64,000 nt of DNA from Telopea speciosissima (taxonomy: Eukaryota; Streptophyta; Magnoliopsida; Proteales; Proteaceae): the NCBI RefSeq assembly GCF_018873765.1, contig NC_057918.1, positions 9,308,862 to 9,372,861 of the forward strand. The letters are read 5' to 3'. A program made the position numbers and the translations under genes. Of this stretch, positions 10,801 through 22,862 are shown piece after piece. Position 1 is the stretch's first letter; every line of letters begins with the position of its first letter. Under the pieces are notes generated by a model. The model did no database searches. It was not told where the DNA came from and was given only the letters and a program-made list of their open reading frames with translations.

Positions 10801-13662
10801 TTTTTCTGACATGCAATTTGTAGATTATAATTCACATACCTTATCATTCTCATGCCCTGACTCGCCAACCCATAAATTTCCCATTTCATCTTTCAAGCAA
10901 ACTGCTGTATGTCCAGCAAATGCACCTGTTACCCATTTCTCTAATGTCTCAAATCCACCCCATCGCCCACGAATCTTTGACAATACTAAGAAATCACCAG
11001 AATGAACATCCTCTGGTTTGATGGTTGCCTGCCAGGGCTGAGTGCGTTTTTCAAATGTTGCTCCCATGTGTTTCTTCAAAAAGGCTAAGTTAGCACTCTG
11101 ACCCCAAGCAGTATTTGAAAATAGAGGCAAGACATCAAGCAGAGAAAGCAAGGTTCCCAACATTCCTGATGGCATTAGAAATACAGATATCCCATGCTGC
11201 CTCACCTGATCAGTAGTCACTAAGAATGTCACATTTACGTAATGGAGATATCAAACATAATGTGCAATTCATCAAATCAAGAACACAACCATACATATTC
11301 CAATTCTGCAGGCTCTTCCCACGAAGAAATTTTCAGAGTGTGCTCCCGAGCAGAGAAGTAATAATCCCATGTCACTCTATAAGGTGTTGCAAATACATAA
11401 AGGTCCATACAAGTCCAGCTGTGAGCTTCACTGGTCTGTCGAAGAGGGCAAAAATAGTCAACCAATGAACATATTAAGATGATTGACAATTGGTGCATCA
11501 CATACACAAACTATGACTAAGTACAATATTAAGGACAATTGTTTCCCAAAATTCCAAATAAGTATTAGGCTTGTAGACCAGCACAGAAAGAGATTCCTTT
11601 CCTAGGTCGGGAATAATGCAGAAGTTCTTGACACCTGAAATACTTGTTATTGGTCCCCCCCCCCCCCCCAACTTGATGAATGTTCTTCTCTCTCTGATGC
11701 AGCAGCTAAGGCCCTCATAGCTGGATCAATATGATCCTTTATGGAGGCCTAAGTCCAGGTTTAGAAAGCCAAAAAAGGGTCTGGAAACAGTACAGGGGTA
11801 GTCTAGTCTTTCAGGAAGTATTTGTGTCCTATTGCAATCTGGAAACTTAAATATATGATGGGCCTACATGTGGTCGAGAGTCGAGACATACTGATTGGAG
11901 AGAGAGAGAGAGTTTTAAAAATTAGAGTTTCAGTGATATTACAGGACTTCTGAGCACGGTTATCACAGCATCTAGGCAACCAAGGCGTTGGAGGAGGCCT
12001 GGATACAAAAGGCAACATCAACAAGGCGACCAAGGCGCCTGGACGGCGACGCCCTGACAACTATGCTTCTGAGGCTGGCAGCAGGGCAGTTTTGAATCTG
12101 AATATTTTATTCAGTTTAGGAGAATGAATAGGAATTATTGTGAGAGTTATATAGGTCTTTTTAACAGTCTATAAATACATGGAATCACCCCCACTGATTA
12201 GCACTTTTTTAATAGAAATTTTGAGGCTTTTATATGAAGGTGTGCTGGTGCATGCGTGTTACTGGTGGACAAGCCTGGTTAATAGTTTATTCTCCTTCTT
12301 CAAATTCTGGTTACTCCCTGTAGCCAGGTGATCCCTCTCCTCATTATCCACAACTTGTTCTTCTGATTCATCTCCTTCTTCCTTGGTTTCTTCCATATTA
12401 TTCAATTTCCTCTCTGACCAATATATCGATTTCATAAATTTGGTTATATACCTGCTGAATTTGATTTCTGATCATCAAGATCTTGGCTCAATTTGCATTT
12501 TAATTGATCAGTTTATCAGATCTAATATTCAGTTCGTACAATACTGTTTCATTTCTTGTTTATAGCTTGATTATTAAGCAATTAGGATTAAATTTAGAAT
12601 CCTTACACTTATTTTAAAGATTCTTATATCATTAGATAGGCTTTCTTAAATTGCATAATCGACCAGAAGGTTAGGCTCCCTCCCTCCCTCCCTCTCTCTC
12701 ACACATACACACACAACTTCGTGAAGATTTAATGAGGGGTTTGTGCCCTCTCAAAGTTGTAGAATTGAAAAACTTCACACACACAACTTCGTGAAGATTT
12801 AATGAGTGGTTTGTGCCCTCTCAAAGTTGTAGAATTGAAAAAATTTTCAACTACTACATATTTAACTTATATCCCCCAGACACAGAAAAAATCAGCAGCG
12901 TTCAAGTGATGGGGTAAAAGAATTTTAATCCACTACCGTATCAGTCTTCTATGTGTTTCTAATCGCAAACTGTAGGGAGGAAAACCAGGAACTATTTGCA
13001 AACTATCGGGGATGAAGAGTATGGTAACACTTTTCTGACTATGTAGTAGATTAAAATTCTATTCATCCCCACCACTTATACGCCCAGTTCATCCATGAAG
13101 ATTCACTTTTCGGTTCAAATTTTCTACCATACTACCATAATCAGAGAATTTTAAAACTTCCCATACATCAAATTTAAAGAATTCTCTCACGGTTCTTTGA
13201 TTGGCTCTCTGAATTGATCAAATTGACAACAAAACCAGGCATAGATAAAATAACAAGAAAAAAAAAAAATAGACGAAAATCCAGTAAAATAAAATAAAAG
13301 GACGCAGAAGAGACCTTAAGATAGAGAATCCCACCACCCAATTCCTGCTCGTCACTTTCACCACCGGTGAACTCGAACCGAGCTTCATTACTCTTAAAGC
13401 AGGCACCGTTCCACTCAATTGAGCCGTTGTTGGGAGCTACCGATCCAACAAAAGTGGGTAAAAGATCAACCGGACTGTGAAGATTATTTAGCACGGGCCA
13501 TGATATCTGGCGAGGCAGAACTGGAAGCACGTCCTTAATCCTAAAGGGTACTTTCAACGCATCCCCAAAATTCAAACCAAATCCTAATACTACGGCAAAC
13601 CATAAGAAGCTTGCCCACATGTGCCTAGTCTGCCGGCAACATAACATCGCTGATGACACCAT
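7848..13662 (-). CDS. Secreted permuted papain-like (YiiX/NlpC-P60-like) protein, seven exons
   Basis: Coding exons on the minus strand are 13662-13315, 11435-11295, 11205-10840, 10518-10276, 9519-9427, 8341-8141 and 8060-7848. All junctions are phase 0 with GT-AG, giving 534 residues. The N-terminus has a hydrophobic segment (about 16-30) typical of a signal peptide or anchor, ending near GFGLNFGDA. The middle carries DVHSGDFLVLSKIRGRWGGF (H231, D234) and AFAGHTAVCLKD (H262); downstream are KPYGYHNMIFSWID and SDGKSTTCVAFILEMYKEAG (C437). This order, GD then His then Cys, is that of circularly permuted papain folds such as YiiX; that assignment is inference. The family is strongly conserved in plants. 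From memory some homologues carry an inositol-phosphatase name, but nothing here shows a phosphatase motif. Met at 13662 was chosen for the signal-like segment; 13647 is possible, and the frame is open further upstream to 13818. Confidence 0.9.
11955..12065. mobile_element. hAT-like MITE, CATAGTTGTCA family, copy 2
   Basis: This 111-bp element starts CACGGTTATCAC and ends CTGACAACTATG, with perfect 8-bp duplications CTTCTGAG at 11947-11954 and 12066-12073. The interior has the family's AAGGCG and GGCGCC words. It sits in the first intron of the papain-like gene. Confidence 0.88.
12711..12843. repeat. 70-bp tandem duplication in intron
   Basis: Two nearly identical units (12711-12780 and 12781-12843) begin ACACAACTTCGTGAAGATTT. 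They differ at one internal base plus the tail. A CT-rich and CA-rich microsatellite lies just before them. This looks like a recent local duplication. Confidence 0.92.
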
Positions 13663-14061
13663 GGCTTCAATTCGACCCAAGTGACTGGAAAGAGATGCAG
13701 ATGAGCCCCTAGATTCCGATGGTTGCACCGTCTTAACTCGAAAGGTCAAGGAATGCAAACACGAGGAACATGTCGTCAAGCCATTCCTATTTCCTGCAAA
13801 CGTACGATCCTCGCCCAACTTTTGGTATAAAACGGAAATAAGACGGAAGAGATCCAGGGCACTGTAGTGTTGTTATCGTGTGTGAGATTGCCCACGTGTA
13901 ATCTTCTCCACAACGGAATGGATCAGCTCATCAACGGCTTTGGTATCTGCACATGGCCGCGGAATATGCCGGGAACCTAAAGTACCAGTGAAAAGTTAAC
14001 GGTAAAGTAGTAAACATATCGCTAACCGGTGGCGTGGCTCCTGCGCCAGGATACAAGAACC

Positions 14062-14696
14062 TAGGGGTGTCAACTGATCCAATTCTTTAGCGGTTCTGGC
14101 TCTAAGGTGTCAAGACCAGATCCGGACCAATAAGCTCACCGGTTCCAACTCTGAGATCTAGGACCATTAACTACTGGGTGGTCTGGTTCCGGTTCCTAAT
14201 CAGGTCCAAACATGCCCTTGTTGAACAGCCAAATGTAAAGCATTTTTCCAATTGAAATGAGAAATCTCAAGCAAGCTAGAATCTTTCAATATCAATTCAT
14301 TAACTACTGGTGTGTGTCCTCTATGTGCAACAAATATGATAGGGGTAGAATACTAGAATTCGTGGGGCTAAGTGTTGTGCTTAGTCTGGGGTCATGTTCT
14401 AATAGCAACTGGACAACAATAGTATAATAAAAGTCACTTTATTTGTATGTTAAAGTAGCAAGGATCATTTTTTAACATTTTAAAATAGAAAAAATGGTGC
14501 AAGACAAGTTTAAGTGTATGCATTTCTTTCGATTCCAACGGTTCCATAACGGTTCCGGGGATCAGACCAGATCCGGACGAATAACCTATCACTAAGACCA
14601 GATCCGGACCAATAAGCTATTGGGTGGGTCGGTTCTGGTTCCTAGCAGGATGGTTTTGGTTTGATTACCGGTTCTGGTTCAAAATTGACACCCCTA
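14062..14696. mobile_element. hAT-like non-autonomous element, GGGGTGTCAA type
   Basis: This 635-bp element starts TAGGGGTGTCAACTG and ends AATTGACACCCCTA. Subterminal GGTTCCGGTTC and CCAGATCCGGACC words repeat near both ends. The flanks CAAGAACC (14054-14061) and CAAAAGCC (14697-14704) match at 6 of 8, consistent with an old 8-bp duplication. No transposase frame was seen. Confidence 0.7.
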
Positions 14697-15069
14697 CAAA
14701 AGCCCAAGAAATTACCACTTCGTCTTGTGAAATAAAAAAATCTCATCCATATTGATGCCCATGCGTGCGTACTCTCGTTGGCCCTATGCACTATTTTAAC
14801 TGTGTGATGTAAAAAATATAGAAAAATAATGTTGCCAGTGAAATTGCCATCCCACCCCTCTCAAAATAATAAAATCCCATTCATATTGATGCCCCTACGT
14901 GTGGTCTCATTAGCCCATATGTTAGTGCAAGGGTTACGCAACTAAGCAAATATCTTTTTGCTCAAAAAATTCAAAAATAAACTTTGATGAATCCAAAGGA
15001 GAAGTAAAAGTAAAAAGTGTGAAAAATATAATTGAGCAGAGGAAACAAAGCAAACAACCGCTAGCTCGA

Positions 15070-15790
15070 TTGCTTGGAGGCACTGCAAGTTTAGTGAATG
15101 CCCCCTAGGAGGCTCAGGATTACAAGATATAACAATTTACAGAAATGAAATCTTAAGACTTAGAGGTACGTTTTTAATCTGGTGAAGTCTTTGAGGAGTG
15201 ATAGGTCAAAAGACCACTCTCTGCGAGAACGAGCTAGAATGGTACGTGAATTAGCGAGCGGTCACCTAACGGGAAGGAGCGACCTCAACAGGTGCGAGAC
15301 TAGATAAGCGAGATACGCGCTGAGTGTAGCCTGAGGGCACAACTCGTACCCATGTCAAGGTTGGCCACGACGCTCCCAGGTCGTAATGACCTAGCCCCAG
15401 CCAGTGGGAGGAGCGACCTCCATACTTCACATAAACAACGCAAGGCTTGCCATGAGTTAACGAGGCCTGAAATTCTCGCCCACGTTGCGCCTAATCGGGC
15501 GCGTGGGAAGTTATGGATAAACATTATCCCCCATGTCTCTCCTAAACATTCTCACTCCACTCCTAGGATTTAGCTTTCCTATTAGGGCACGATTCTGCCC
15601 ATCGCCCACCTTAAGTAAGGGAGGTAACACACATTATGATCATCTGAATTAAACTTTGATTATCTGTTGCTCAGGATTCTAACTTAAGCATTGGAGTGAG
15701 ATCACCGGCAATGCCCGGTACTCTCTGCTAATCTCGCCTTGCAAGCACAACATGCTCCGGCGAGTTTCTTGATGCAACAAGGAGTAATCA
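15070..15790. mobile_element. Ty3/Gypsy LTR fossil, incomplete
   Basis: A GC-rich segment contains words typical of plant Gypsy LTRs (CTTAAGCATTGGAGTG, TAATCTCGCCTTGCA, TGCTCCGGCGAG). No internal coding region or second LTR was recognised nearby, so it is a solo or partial LTR. Boundaries are approximate, and it looks old and broken. Confidence 0.4.
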
Positions 15791-16034
15791 CTTTATACTC
15801 GAATTTAATACTCTCTAAGTATGTTTCATATTAGATGATGAATCCCCAAGAAATATTCTATCATAGCTTTGACTCATATTCACTCTTGGCCGTGTTACAC
15901 AACCAACCCTTCGGAGGAATGGCAATGTAAGAGGGAGTAGGGACAACATGTAGGAGAAATGGATGTTTGGGATTTTGAAGTATTTGGTGTTTGCTCATAT
16001 TTTAACAAGAGATGGTTACTTATAAACATTGAAG

Positions 16035-16335
16035 AAGAACTCGATCGAAACTTGTTGAAATCACTGAGTTAATTCGGTTTCACAGGTTTTCGAGACGAGT
16101 TGAAGGGTGATTTTAAGAATTCAGGGTTTTGACCAAGACTCAGTAGTTTCGACTATGTTTCGACCTTGAACCAGGTCTATATAATACCTCATTTCGACAG
16201 TTTCGACCATGTTTCGACAGAAACCCCTCCAACCAAGGTTTCCCCATCAAGTGGAAAAATTCCCTAGTTTCGATCAGTTTCGACCAAAACTCGATTTCAG
16301 CCAAGTCGAAACCCGAGTTTTTTATCCGTGCTTAT
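16035..16335. repeat. Segment rich in TTTCGAC / GTCGAAA words
   Basis: About 300 bp with many copies of TTTCGAC and its complement, starting near GAACTCGATCGAAAC and ending CGAAACCCGAGTTTT. The layout resembles subterminal transposase-binding repeats of a non-autonomous DNA transposon. No clear target duplication was found. Confidence 0.5.
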
Positions 16336-16639
16336 AAATCGTATGGGAAAAAGTTCCTTGCGTGGCAAAGGCCATGCCCATGTAGAGTGGGTGACGGAAT
16401 GACCATTATGCCTCCATCCATGTATGGTGGAAATTCTGTCGCCCATTATGCTATCGCGTACTCTCATTGGTTTGCGCGTGCAATGTGGACCCTGCATCCC
16501 ACGCACAGAACGGCAAGTCAAATCATATTTAATAGTATTCAGGAAGATCTTTACCTAATAAATCATATTTATTAGATTGCTCCATTGTAACCTAGTGGTG
16601 GCCGGTTCGAGTCACGAAGGAGCTTGAAAGAATAGTATA

Positions 16640-17699
16640 TTTGAGGAACAAACATGGTAAGCCGGTGGGTACAATTTGTCAAGTATTTGGGTTGTGTGTA
16701 TATGTCAAGTATATGAGGCCAGGGGAAGAAGGTTGAACACGGAAACTAATGTTAAGAATGAATGAATGCAGAAAGGGTTTGATATGGTAAATAGGGCACT
16801 CTGCGCTATGGAAACCGGCAAGAGACTTGGTTTTCAGATTGAGAAAACTAGGGTTTAGTTGAGAGTTTGAACTGAAGAGCCAAAGGGGTTCCGAAATGCG
16901 GGTTCTGGGGAGGGCTGCAATGGGTATTCGAACAATATTGAGATTTCCATGGACTCTTAAAGGGTTTCAGCTTTGTCTATTGGCTGTTCAGGTGAAACCA
17001 AGTTTCATTATGCTGCGAGTTAGGGGTCAGTACTCTGGTTGCAAAGTTTCCAAGGTTTAAGAATAGATGAAAAGGAAGGGGTATAGCTGTTGGACAAAGA
17101 AATTTTGAATCAACACTCAATAGCAAGATATTTGAAGAAAGGAGCAGATTCTCAAGAATGAGCAAGGTATCGTGCTTTTTTCTTGATAAACTGGGTAGGA
17201 GTACCATGATTCAACTCAATTCTCTTGGAGAACAATTTACATCTACTTGTTTATGTGATTGATGCACTTTGCTGACATACTTACAGACAGAGAGACATAC
17301 TGATACTCTCAATGTTATACTGATTTTGATAGCTTCATAAAATTGATGTACTGTTTCTATATTTAAAAAATAGCCGAACGTATGAAAAGCTGAAATATTT
17401 TGGAGAATTAAATTCTACTGATAGGTTAACTACTTGTACTTCCTGCAGTTTGACAAGGTGCATTGGTTTGTCCCAAAATTAATCACCATGCATATATGCT
17501 AAAACAGCAGTGACAAGAATTGTTTTTTTTAATTATTTAAACATATGACAGAAAGCAGTTTAGAGTGGTTATATGGAGAACTGTATTGTGGAGCATTGTC
17601 CTATACAAAAATTCACTTAAACTTTGATTTTATGACTAATTCTTAAGTTTATTCACAAAATAACCTTTGAACATACTTGTGTATAAAATAATCCATATA
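16640..17699. other. No recognisable gene
   Basis: AT-rich sequence. A partial SINE-like word (GATTGCTCCATTGTAACCTAG) lies just before it at about 16575. Frames are short and none resembles a known family. Confidence 0.4.
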
Positions 17700-18060
17700 G
17701 GACTGACCTTTGATTTTTATGAGAGAAAGAAGAGCAAAGAGGATACTCAATTGGCAGCCTCTACCAGAAGGAATGGCTAAATGGAATATCAATGAGTGTT
17801 TACTAGGGAGTCCTTCAGGTATTGGGAGAGTGATTAGACTTTGGAATGGAACTGTGGTATTATCAGGGCCCATTGGTGAAGGTGATTCTACAAAAGAATA
17901 GCTGATTCCTCTGAGGCCTAGAATAGGCTTGCAGATCAGTAAGGGATGGTCTCGGGTTATAGTAGAAGGAGACTTGGCAAATGTTATGAATTGGATGACA
18001 GGATTAGGGTAGAAACATGGCATTATGCACACATTATAAGATCAATCTGTCAGCTATTCA
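17700..18060 (+). mobile_element. RNase H-like remnant of an L1-type LINE
   Basis: A frame from 17710 reads ILNWQPLPEGMAKWNIN then GSPSGIGRVIRLWNGTVVL, the N-terminal part of the RNase H domain seen at the end of plant L1 LINEs. A later in-frame stretch, ISKGWSRVIVEGDLANVMNW, matches the following EGDS/NVI region. The segment contains stops and is not a functional gene. Confidence 0.6.
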
Positions 18061-18790
18061 GTTTTGTTAGCAGCCTAGAATAATGTAGCACCAGTTCAAC
18101 TAATAACAACTCTACAGGAGGATCAATTTACTGACAAAACCAGCAAGTGACAGCGCTTTAAAAACAAGTAATTAATTGTAACACCTAACAGCAAGGTGTT
18201 TCCAAGATTTAGAACTCTTGATATTCTGTCACAATACTTGAAGGATAGAATCTGATCACCAAAGAAGACAACAGAACTCATCCCTGGTCTGTCTAGCACA
18301 TGACTATTAACACACAAAATCTTCAAGAAACCAAAAACTGACAGAGTTAGTAACTTGGGCATTCGAATAGGGCTGAGACACCCATCGACTCTTAAGAACG
18401 TACTACTCTTCAAAGGCCCAGCCTAAATTAGATGTTGGATGCTGAGAAATATCAGTAGTTCAAGAATTAGAAGGTATGCATCACAAAATGGTAACTCACA
18501 GAAACCACTGAACCAGCCATTAGATCAATCTGGAAATACTGTTGAAGGAAGGTCTATGTTGGGGCACACAATATCAAAACTTGAGAAGGATCTGATAATC
18601 AGATTTGGAGATCCAAGGTATTGAAGATGGCTGCAACATGGAATCACCCAGAAGAGCCGCAAGGTATGTCTTTTAAGTCTTGAGTCTTCAGGCAGTATTT
18701 CAATGGAGCAGCAACAAGGTGCTGTTCTTAGGCCAAATAACCACTTCAGCAGCAGCAACAGGTCTTTGATTGTGCCTCAGGTGTTAGTTA
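18061..18790. other. No recognisable gene
   Basis: Only short frames are present. The longest on the plus strand (18439-18624) has no family resemblance that I recognise. Confidence 0.4.
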
Positions 18791-18799
18791 TATCACAGA

Positions 18800-19440
18800 A
18801 AATAAATAGAAACTGAGAATAAAACAGAAAATAGAGAACAAGGGAAGGAAGAAGGGGATAGATGGTTTGAGTCTCACTTGCACCAAGACCTCTCACCTCA
18901 CATAGGTCTCTCTCCCACACTGCTTCACGCTGTCATTGGTAAAAAGCAGGAAATTTTTCTTCATTAAATTGTGGGGGGACGCTCAATGGTCCATTACATA
19001 TATAGTGATAGTTGCTATTACAAGAAAAGAAATAAAACAAAATAGTAGGTCTCTTACAAAGCAATATTGAGACTTGTACAAAATGCTAACTAAGATTTTA
19101 GCTATTAACCAAAATAGAAGGTACTAAAGACAACTAACATCTAAGCTAATAACTAAAGATTTAACGAAAATAGAAACTTAAACTAAATAAATAGCAACTA
19201 ATATCTCCATCAAGGAAACCTCTACCCCAGCTGTTCATATGGGGCCCACACCACTGTTCACATGAACAGTATCTCGTGAACAATACCACTGTTCATGTGA
19301 ACTGTACCGCGAACAGTTACATGTGAAACTGTTCTCTTCCTTGAACTGCATCAGCTCCCTCCCACTAAAAAAAAACTCGTCCACGAGTTTTAGTCAGTCT
19401 AGGGATGATCTTGGTGTGGTGGACGTCCAACTTTAGCCCC
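18800..19440 (-). mobile_element. Ty3/Gypsy 3'-end fossil
   Basis: Read on the minus strand, the segment has the end-of-polyprotein word AACTCGTGGACGAGTT, a purine tract AGTGGGAGGGAGC, and then TGATGCAG, where a 3' LTR would begin. The lower-coordinate part would be the LTR; its far end is not defined. It is a broken, incomplete copy of old appearance. Confidence 0.4.
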
Positions 19441-19859
19441 TCCAACACTATAATCATCTGTGACAAAACTTCTTAGCTTGCAGGGTGAGTGATTGGGCTT
19501 GTTGAGGGTTTGGGCATTTAAGAAATTGTTTGTTCCCGTGGAGATGTGAGACGTATCTAGAAAGTACGCTATTCAACTAACAAGATTTCTATGGAGTCTA
19601 AGGGGGAAAATACATTAATATCTTAGACCCTGAGGTTATTGTTACTTCTTAGTTTAGAAATTGGTGGCACGGCTTCAATTAGAAATGAAATCTAGGATTG
19701 TGAACTTCAGATGATGGAAATTGGTTGGATACATGAAAACAATGGAATGAAAAAACTGACAAGGTATTTTTTTCTAAGTTTAAGTTCCTAAAGCAGCTAC
19801 AATGGGCTCTGAAGAATGAAGATATTAGGTTAAAAGAAAACCAGTTAGGCTTAAGGCAT

Positions 19860-20160
19860 GACCTGAGGGGTGAGAAACGGGTGGAGGGAGGGGAGGGGGT
19901 GGCTGGGAAGGTGATATGGGGAGTTGTAGGGGGGGGGGGGAGGGAGAGGGGGAAGAGGCCGGGATGGGAGATTCAAGAGGAGATGGGGAGGGAAAGGGTA
20001 GGGAGAGGAGGTCGGGAGGGGCGATATAGAGGGCGGGAGTGGGGGGGAGATCCACAGGGCGAGGGTGGGTTGCACCGGCAGTGGAGAGAATTTGAGAAGG
20101 GGGAGAAAGGGGGAAGCGGTGATGGAGGCAAAGGAGGGAGAGGGCAGTATCGGAGCTGCA
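19860..20160. repeat. G-rich polypurine tract
   Basis: About 300 bp of GGGAGG-type purine-rich sequence on the plus strand, with a long G run near 19930. It produces long stop-free but meaningless frames on both strands. Runs of four or more G could form quadruplexes. Confidence 0.85.
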
Positions 20161-20194
20161 GGGGGATCACGGGTGATGCAACGATAGCGGCAAC

Positions 20195-20547
20195 CATGCT
20201 TGTCACGGTGACCCAAGGCATTGGAGGGTTGCCTAGGCAACCTAGGCATGTAGTATATGAGTATATGACTGTGTAATATATCAATAATAATTTTATATAA
20301 ATATGCTTATAAGACAACATAGAAGCCATATCAATGCAATATGATATGATTATGCTAATAATGACTTAATATGAGAAAACCAACATATAAATATATAATA
20401 AACAAAGCATTATATGATATAGCATCTTCATTCAAAAAGCAAAACAATAAACTTAAATCAACGTAAAATCCTGAAGTGTCAACAAGGCCCCCTTGGACCA
20501 AAGAGCCTAGATGCCTAGGTAGTGCCTACTGCCTATTGACAGCTATG
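20195..20547. mobile_element. hAT-like MITE, CATAGTTGTCA family, copy 3
   Basis: This 353-bp element starts CATGCTTGTCACGG and ends TTGACAGCTATG, with perfect 8-bp duplications GCGGCAAC at 20187-20194 and 20548-20555. The AT-rich centre is flanked by CCTAGGCA words at both ends. Confidence 0.88.
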
Positions 20548-20699
20548 GCGGCAACGAATGACTAAGATGCTTTTCGCCTCATCCAACAGTTAATAAGGTG
20601 CTAGCGTGCGAGATTCCATTACACCCTGCTAGTGTGTACATTTTCCAAATAAATAAATAACTAGTTTAGGCTATCTAAGTTTGAATCTTCAGATAAATA

Positions 20700-20760
20700 T
20701 GTTTTTTTTTTTTGGGCGGGGTGGGGGGGGGGGGGGGGGGAGGGCGGAGTAGGGGTTGGT
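20700..20760. repeat. T tract joined to G tract
   Basis: A T run is followed directly by a GGGGTGGGG-type G run. It is one of several such junctions in the window (about 4505, 8790, 58505, and the C/A form at about 3400 and 34488). Confidence 0.85.
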
Positions 20761-21265
20761 TTGTCTCCCTTCATGCACTCCAAGAGTTGCTGGGAACCAA
20801 ACAACTTCTAAAGTTCCAGCCTTTTCTTTTTTCCCAAGTCGGAGAAGCTAATATAGAAAAGGGCCAATATACATAATGGTTGACAATTAGCTCTATCAAC
20901 TTTCCAGCAAGAAAATCATTAAAAACAAAATTAATGAGGTTTTATTCATAGAAAAAAAGGGGAGTAGTGATGACATCTAATTATTCAATCCTGAAAAGTT
21001 GAGGTTGATTTTGTTAATATATCCAAATTTATAAAACTGATGCTTTATTTATTTGGAAAATTGTTTTCTTGTCCATATGTTGGCGTATAAAAATTATTCT
21101 TTGGTTCTTATCTTTGATGCGGAGCATTCAAGAGAGTGGCAATGGGTCTTCTCATTCCGTTCAGTTATGCATTTGCCTGTACCATCTCATCCCATGTTTT
21201 TTTTTTCCTGTTTGATAGATATGATAAACTTTTAAATCTTGTGTTGGACTTGATGGGATTATCAA

Positions 21266-22844
21266 GCAACTCAGCCTTATCCCAACTAAATGGAGTCAGC
21301 TACATGGATCCTTGCTCTCCAATCAGCTCTATTCAAGGTCATACTTGGTAGAAGGCCTAAGCTATGCATATCTTTCCTCACCACTTCTCCTAAGGTCATT
21401 TTAGGTCTGCCCCAGGCTCTTTTAGTTCCTTCAATCTAAATCAAAACATTCCTCCAAACTAGAGCATCCAAAGGCCTCCGTTGAAGTTTGCCATGCCACC
21501 TCAAACGACTTTCTCATAGCTTATCATGTATCGAAGCTACTCTCAAACTAGCTCTAATATGATCATTCCTTACTTTATCCTTCCTAGTTTTGCCACTCAT
21601 CCATTTCAACATCCTCATCTCCGCTACATTGAGTTTATCTATATGTTGCTTCTTAACTACCCTACATTCCGCACCATACATCCTAACCTGTCGTATTTCC
21701 TTTAAGTTTTAAAGGAATACGTCGATCACACAACACTCCGGATGCACCTCTTCATTTCATCCATCCTATTTTAATTCTTTGTGAAACATCATCTTCTATA
21801 TCACCTTCTTTATTTATGATTGAGCCAAGATACCTAAAATAATCACTTTGCGGAATCTCCCTCTCATCAATTTTCATCACCTCATTATCCGTCTTAGTGT
21901 AACCAAACGTCTTCGTTATACTTATCTTAAAACCTTTTGATTCCAACGTTGATCTGCATAACTCTAACTTGGCTTAATCCCTGTTTTTGTCTGATCTACC
22001 AAAACAATATCCTCAGCAAAAAGCATACACCAAGGAACCTCATTTTGAAACTCTCTGGTTAAATCATCTATGATAAGCGCAAACAAATAAGGGCATAAAG
22101 CCGATCTTTGATGTAACCCAATTGTAATTGGGAATTCATTATCTTAGCCCCCCACAGTTCTTACACTTGTCACTGCACCATCATACGTATCTTTAATTAT
22201 GTATACATTTTACTTGAAACACTTCTCTTCTCTAGTACTTGCCAGATTAACTCTCTAGGGACTCTGTTATAAGCTTTTTCTAGGTCAATATAGACCATAT
22301 GGAGATCCTTCTTGTACTCTCTAAATCTTTCCATAAGTCTCCTAATTCGGTAAATAGCTTCCGTCGTGGATCTTCCTGGCATAAAACCAAATTGATTCTT
22401 CGTTATAGTAGTTTCTTGTCTCAAGTGGGTTTCAATAACCCTCTCCTATAATTTCATTGTATGACTCATTAGTTTTATGCTCTATAGTGATTGCAGCTTT
22501 GAATATCATCTTTAATTTTGTAAGTCGGAACCACGATGCTTCTCCTCCATTCATCTAGCATTTTCCTTGTGCTCATAATCTTATTAAACAACTTGGTTAG
22601 GCAAGATAAACCACAGATTCTTAAGCTCTTCCACACTTCTATTGGGATCTCATCAGGGCCTTGTGCCTTGCCTACTTTCATTCTCCTTAATGCCTCTTTT
22701 ACTTCAGACAGGGTATCTTTGTATATATCTATGACATGTGGTGTCTTGATAGATAATACAGTCTTTCGGGACACAATTACTTCATTTAGTAGGCTGCATA
22801 AATAACCTTCCTATATCTTCTTAAGTTCCTCATCCCTTATTAGT
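21266..22844 (-). mobile_element. RTE-type LINE, 5'-truncated, with 18-bp target duplication
   Basis: Minus-strand frames encode RTE reverse transcriptase pieces in order: KAQGPDEIPIEVWK (about 22670), NQFGFMPGRSTTEAIYRIRR then VYIDLEKAYNRVPRELIW (22424-22230), and SDYFRYLGSIINKEGDIEDD (about 21840). The C-terminal RRPLDAP-like region follows to about 21300. The endonuclease is missing. Flanks ACTTGATGGGATTATCAA (21248-21265) and ACTTGATGGGATCATCAA (22845-22862) match at 17 of 18, marking the insertion limits. Several stops and frame changes show it is dead. Confidence 0.9.
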
Positions 22845-22862
22845 ACTTGATGGGATCATCAA

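Noticed and set aside
19825-20329. Long overlapping open frames on both strands
   Set aside because: They arise from a polypurine, stop-poor tract and part of a MITE. The products are Pro- or Gly/Arg-rich with no family resemblance.
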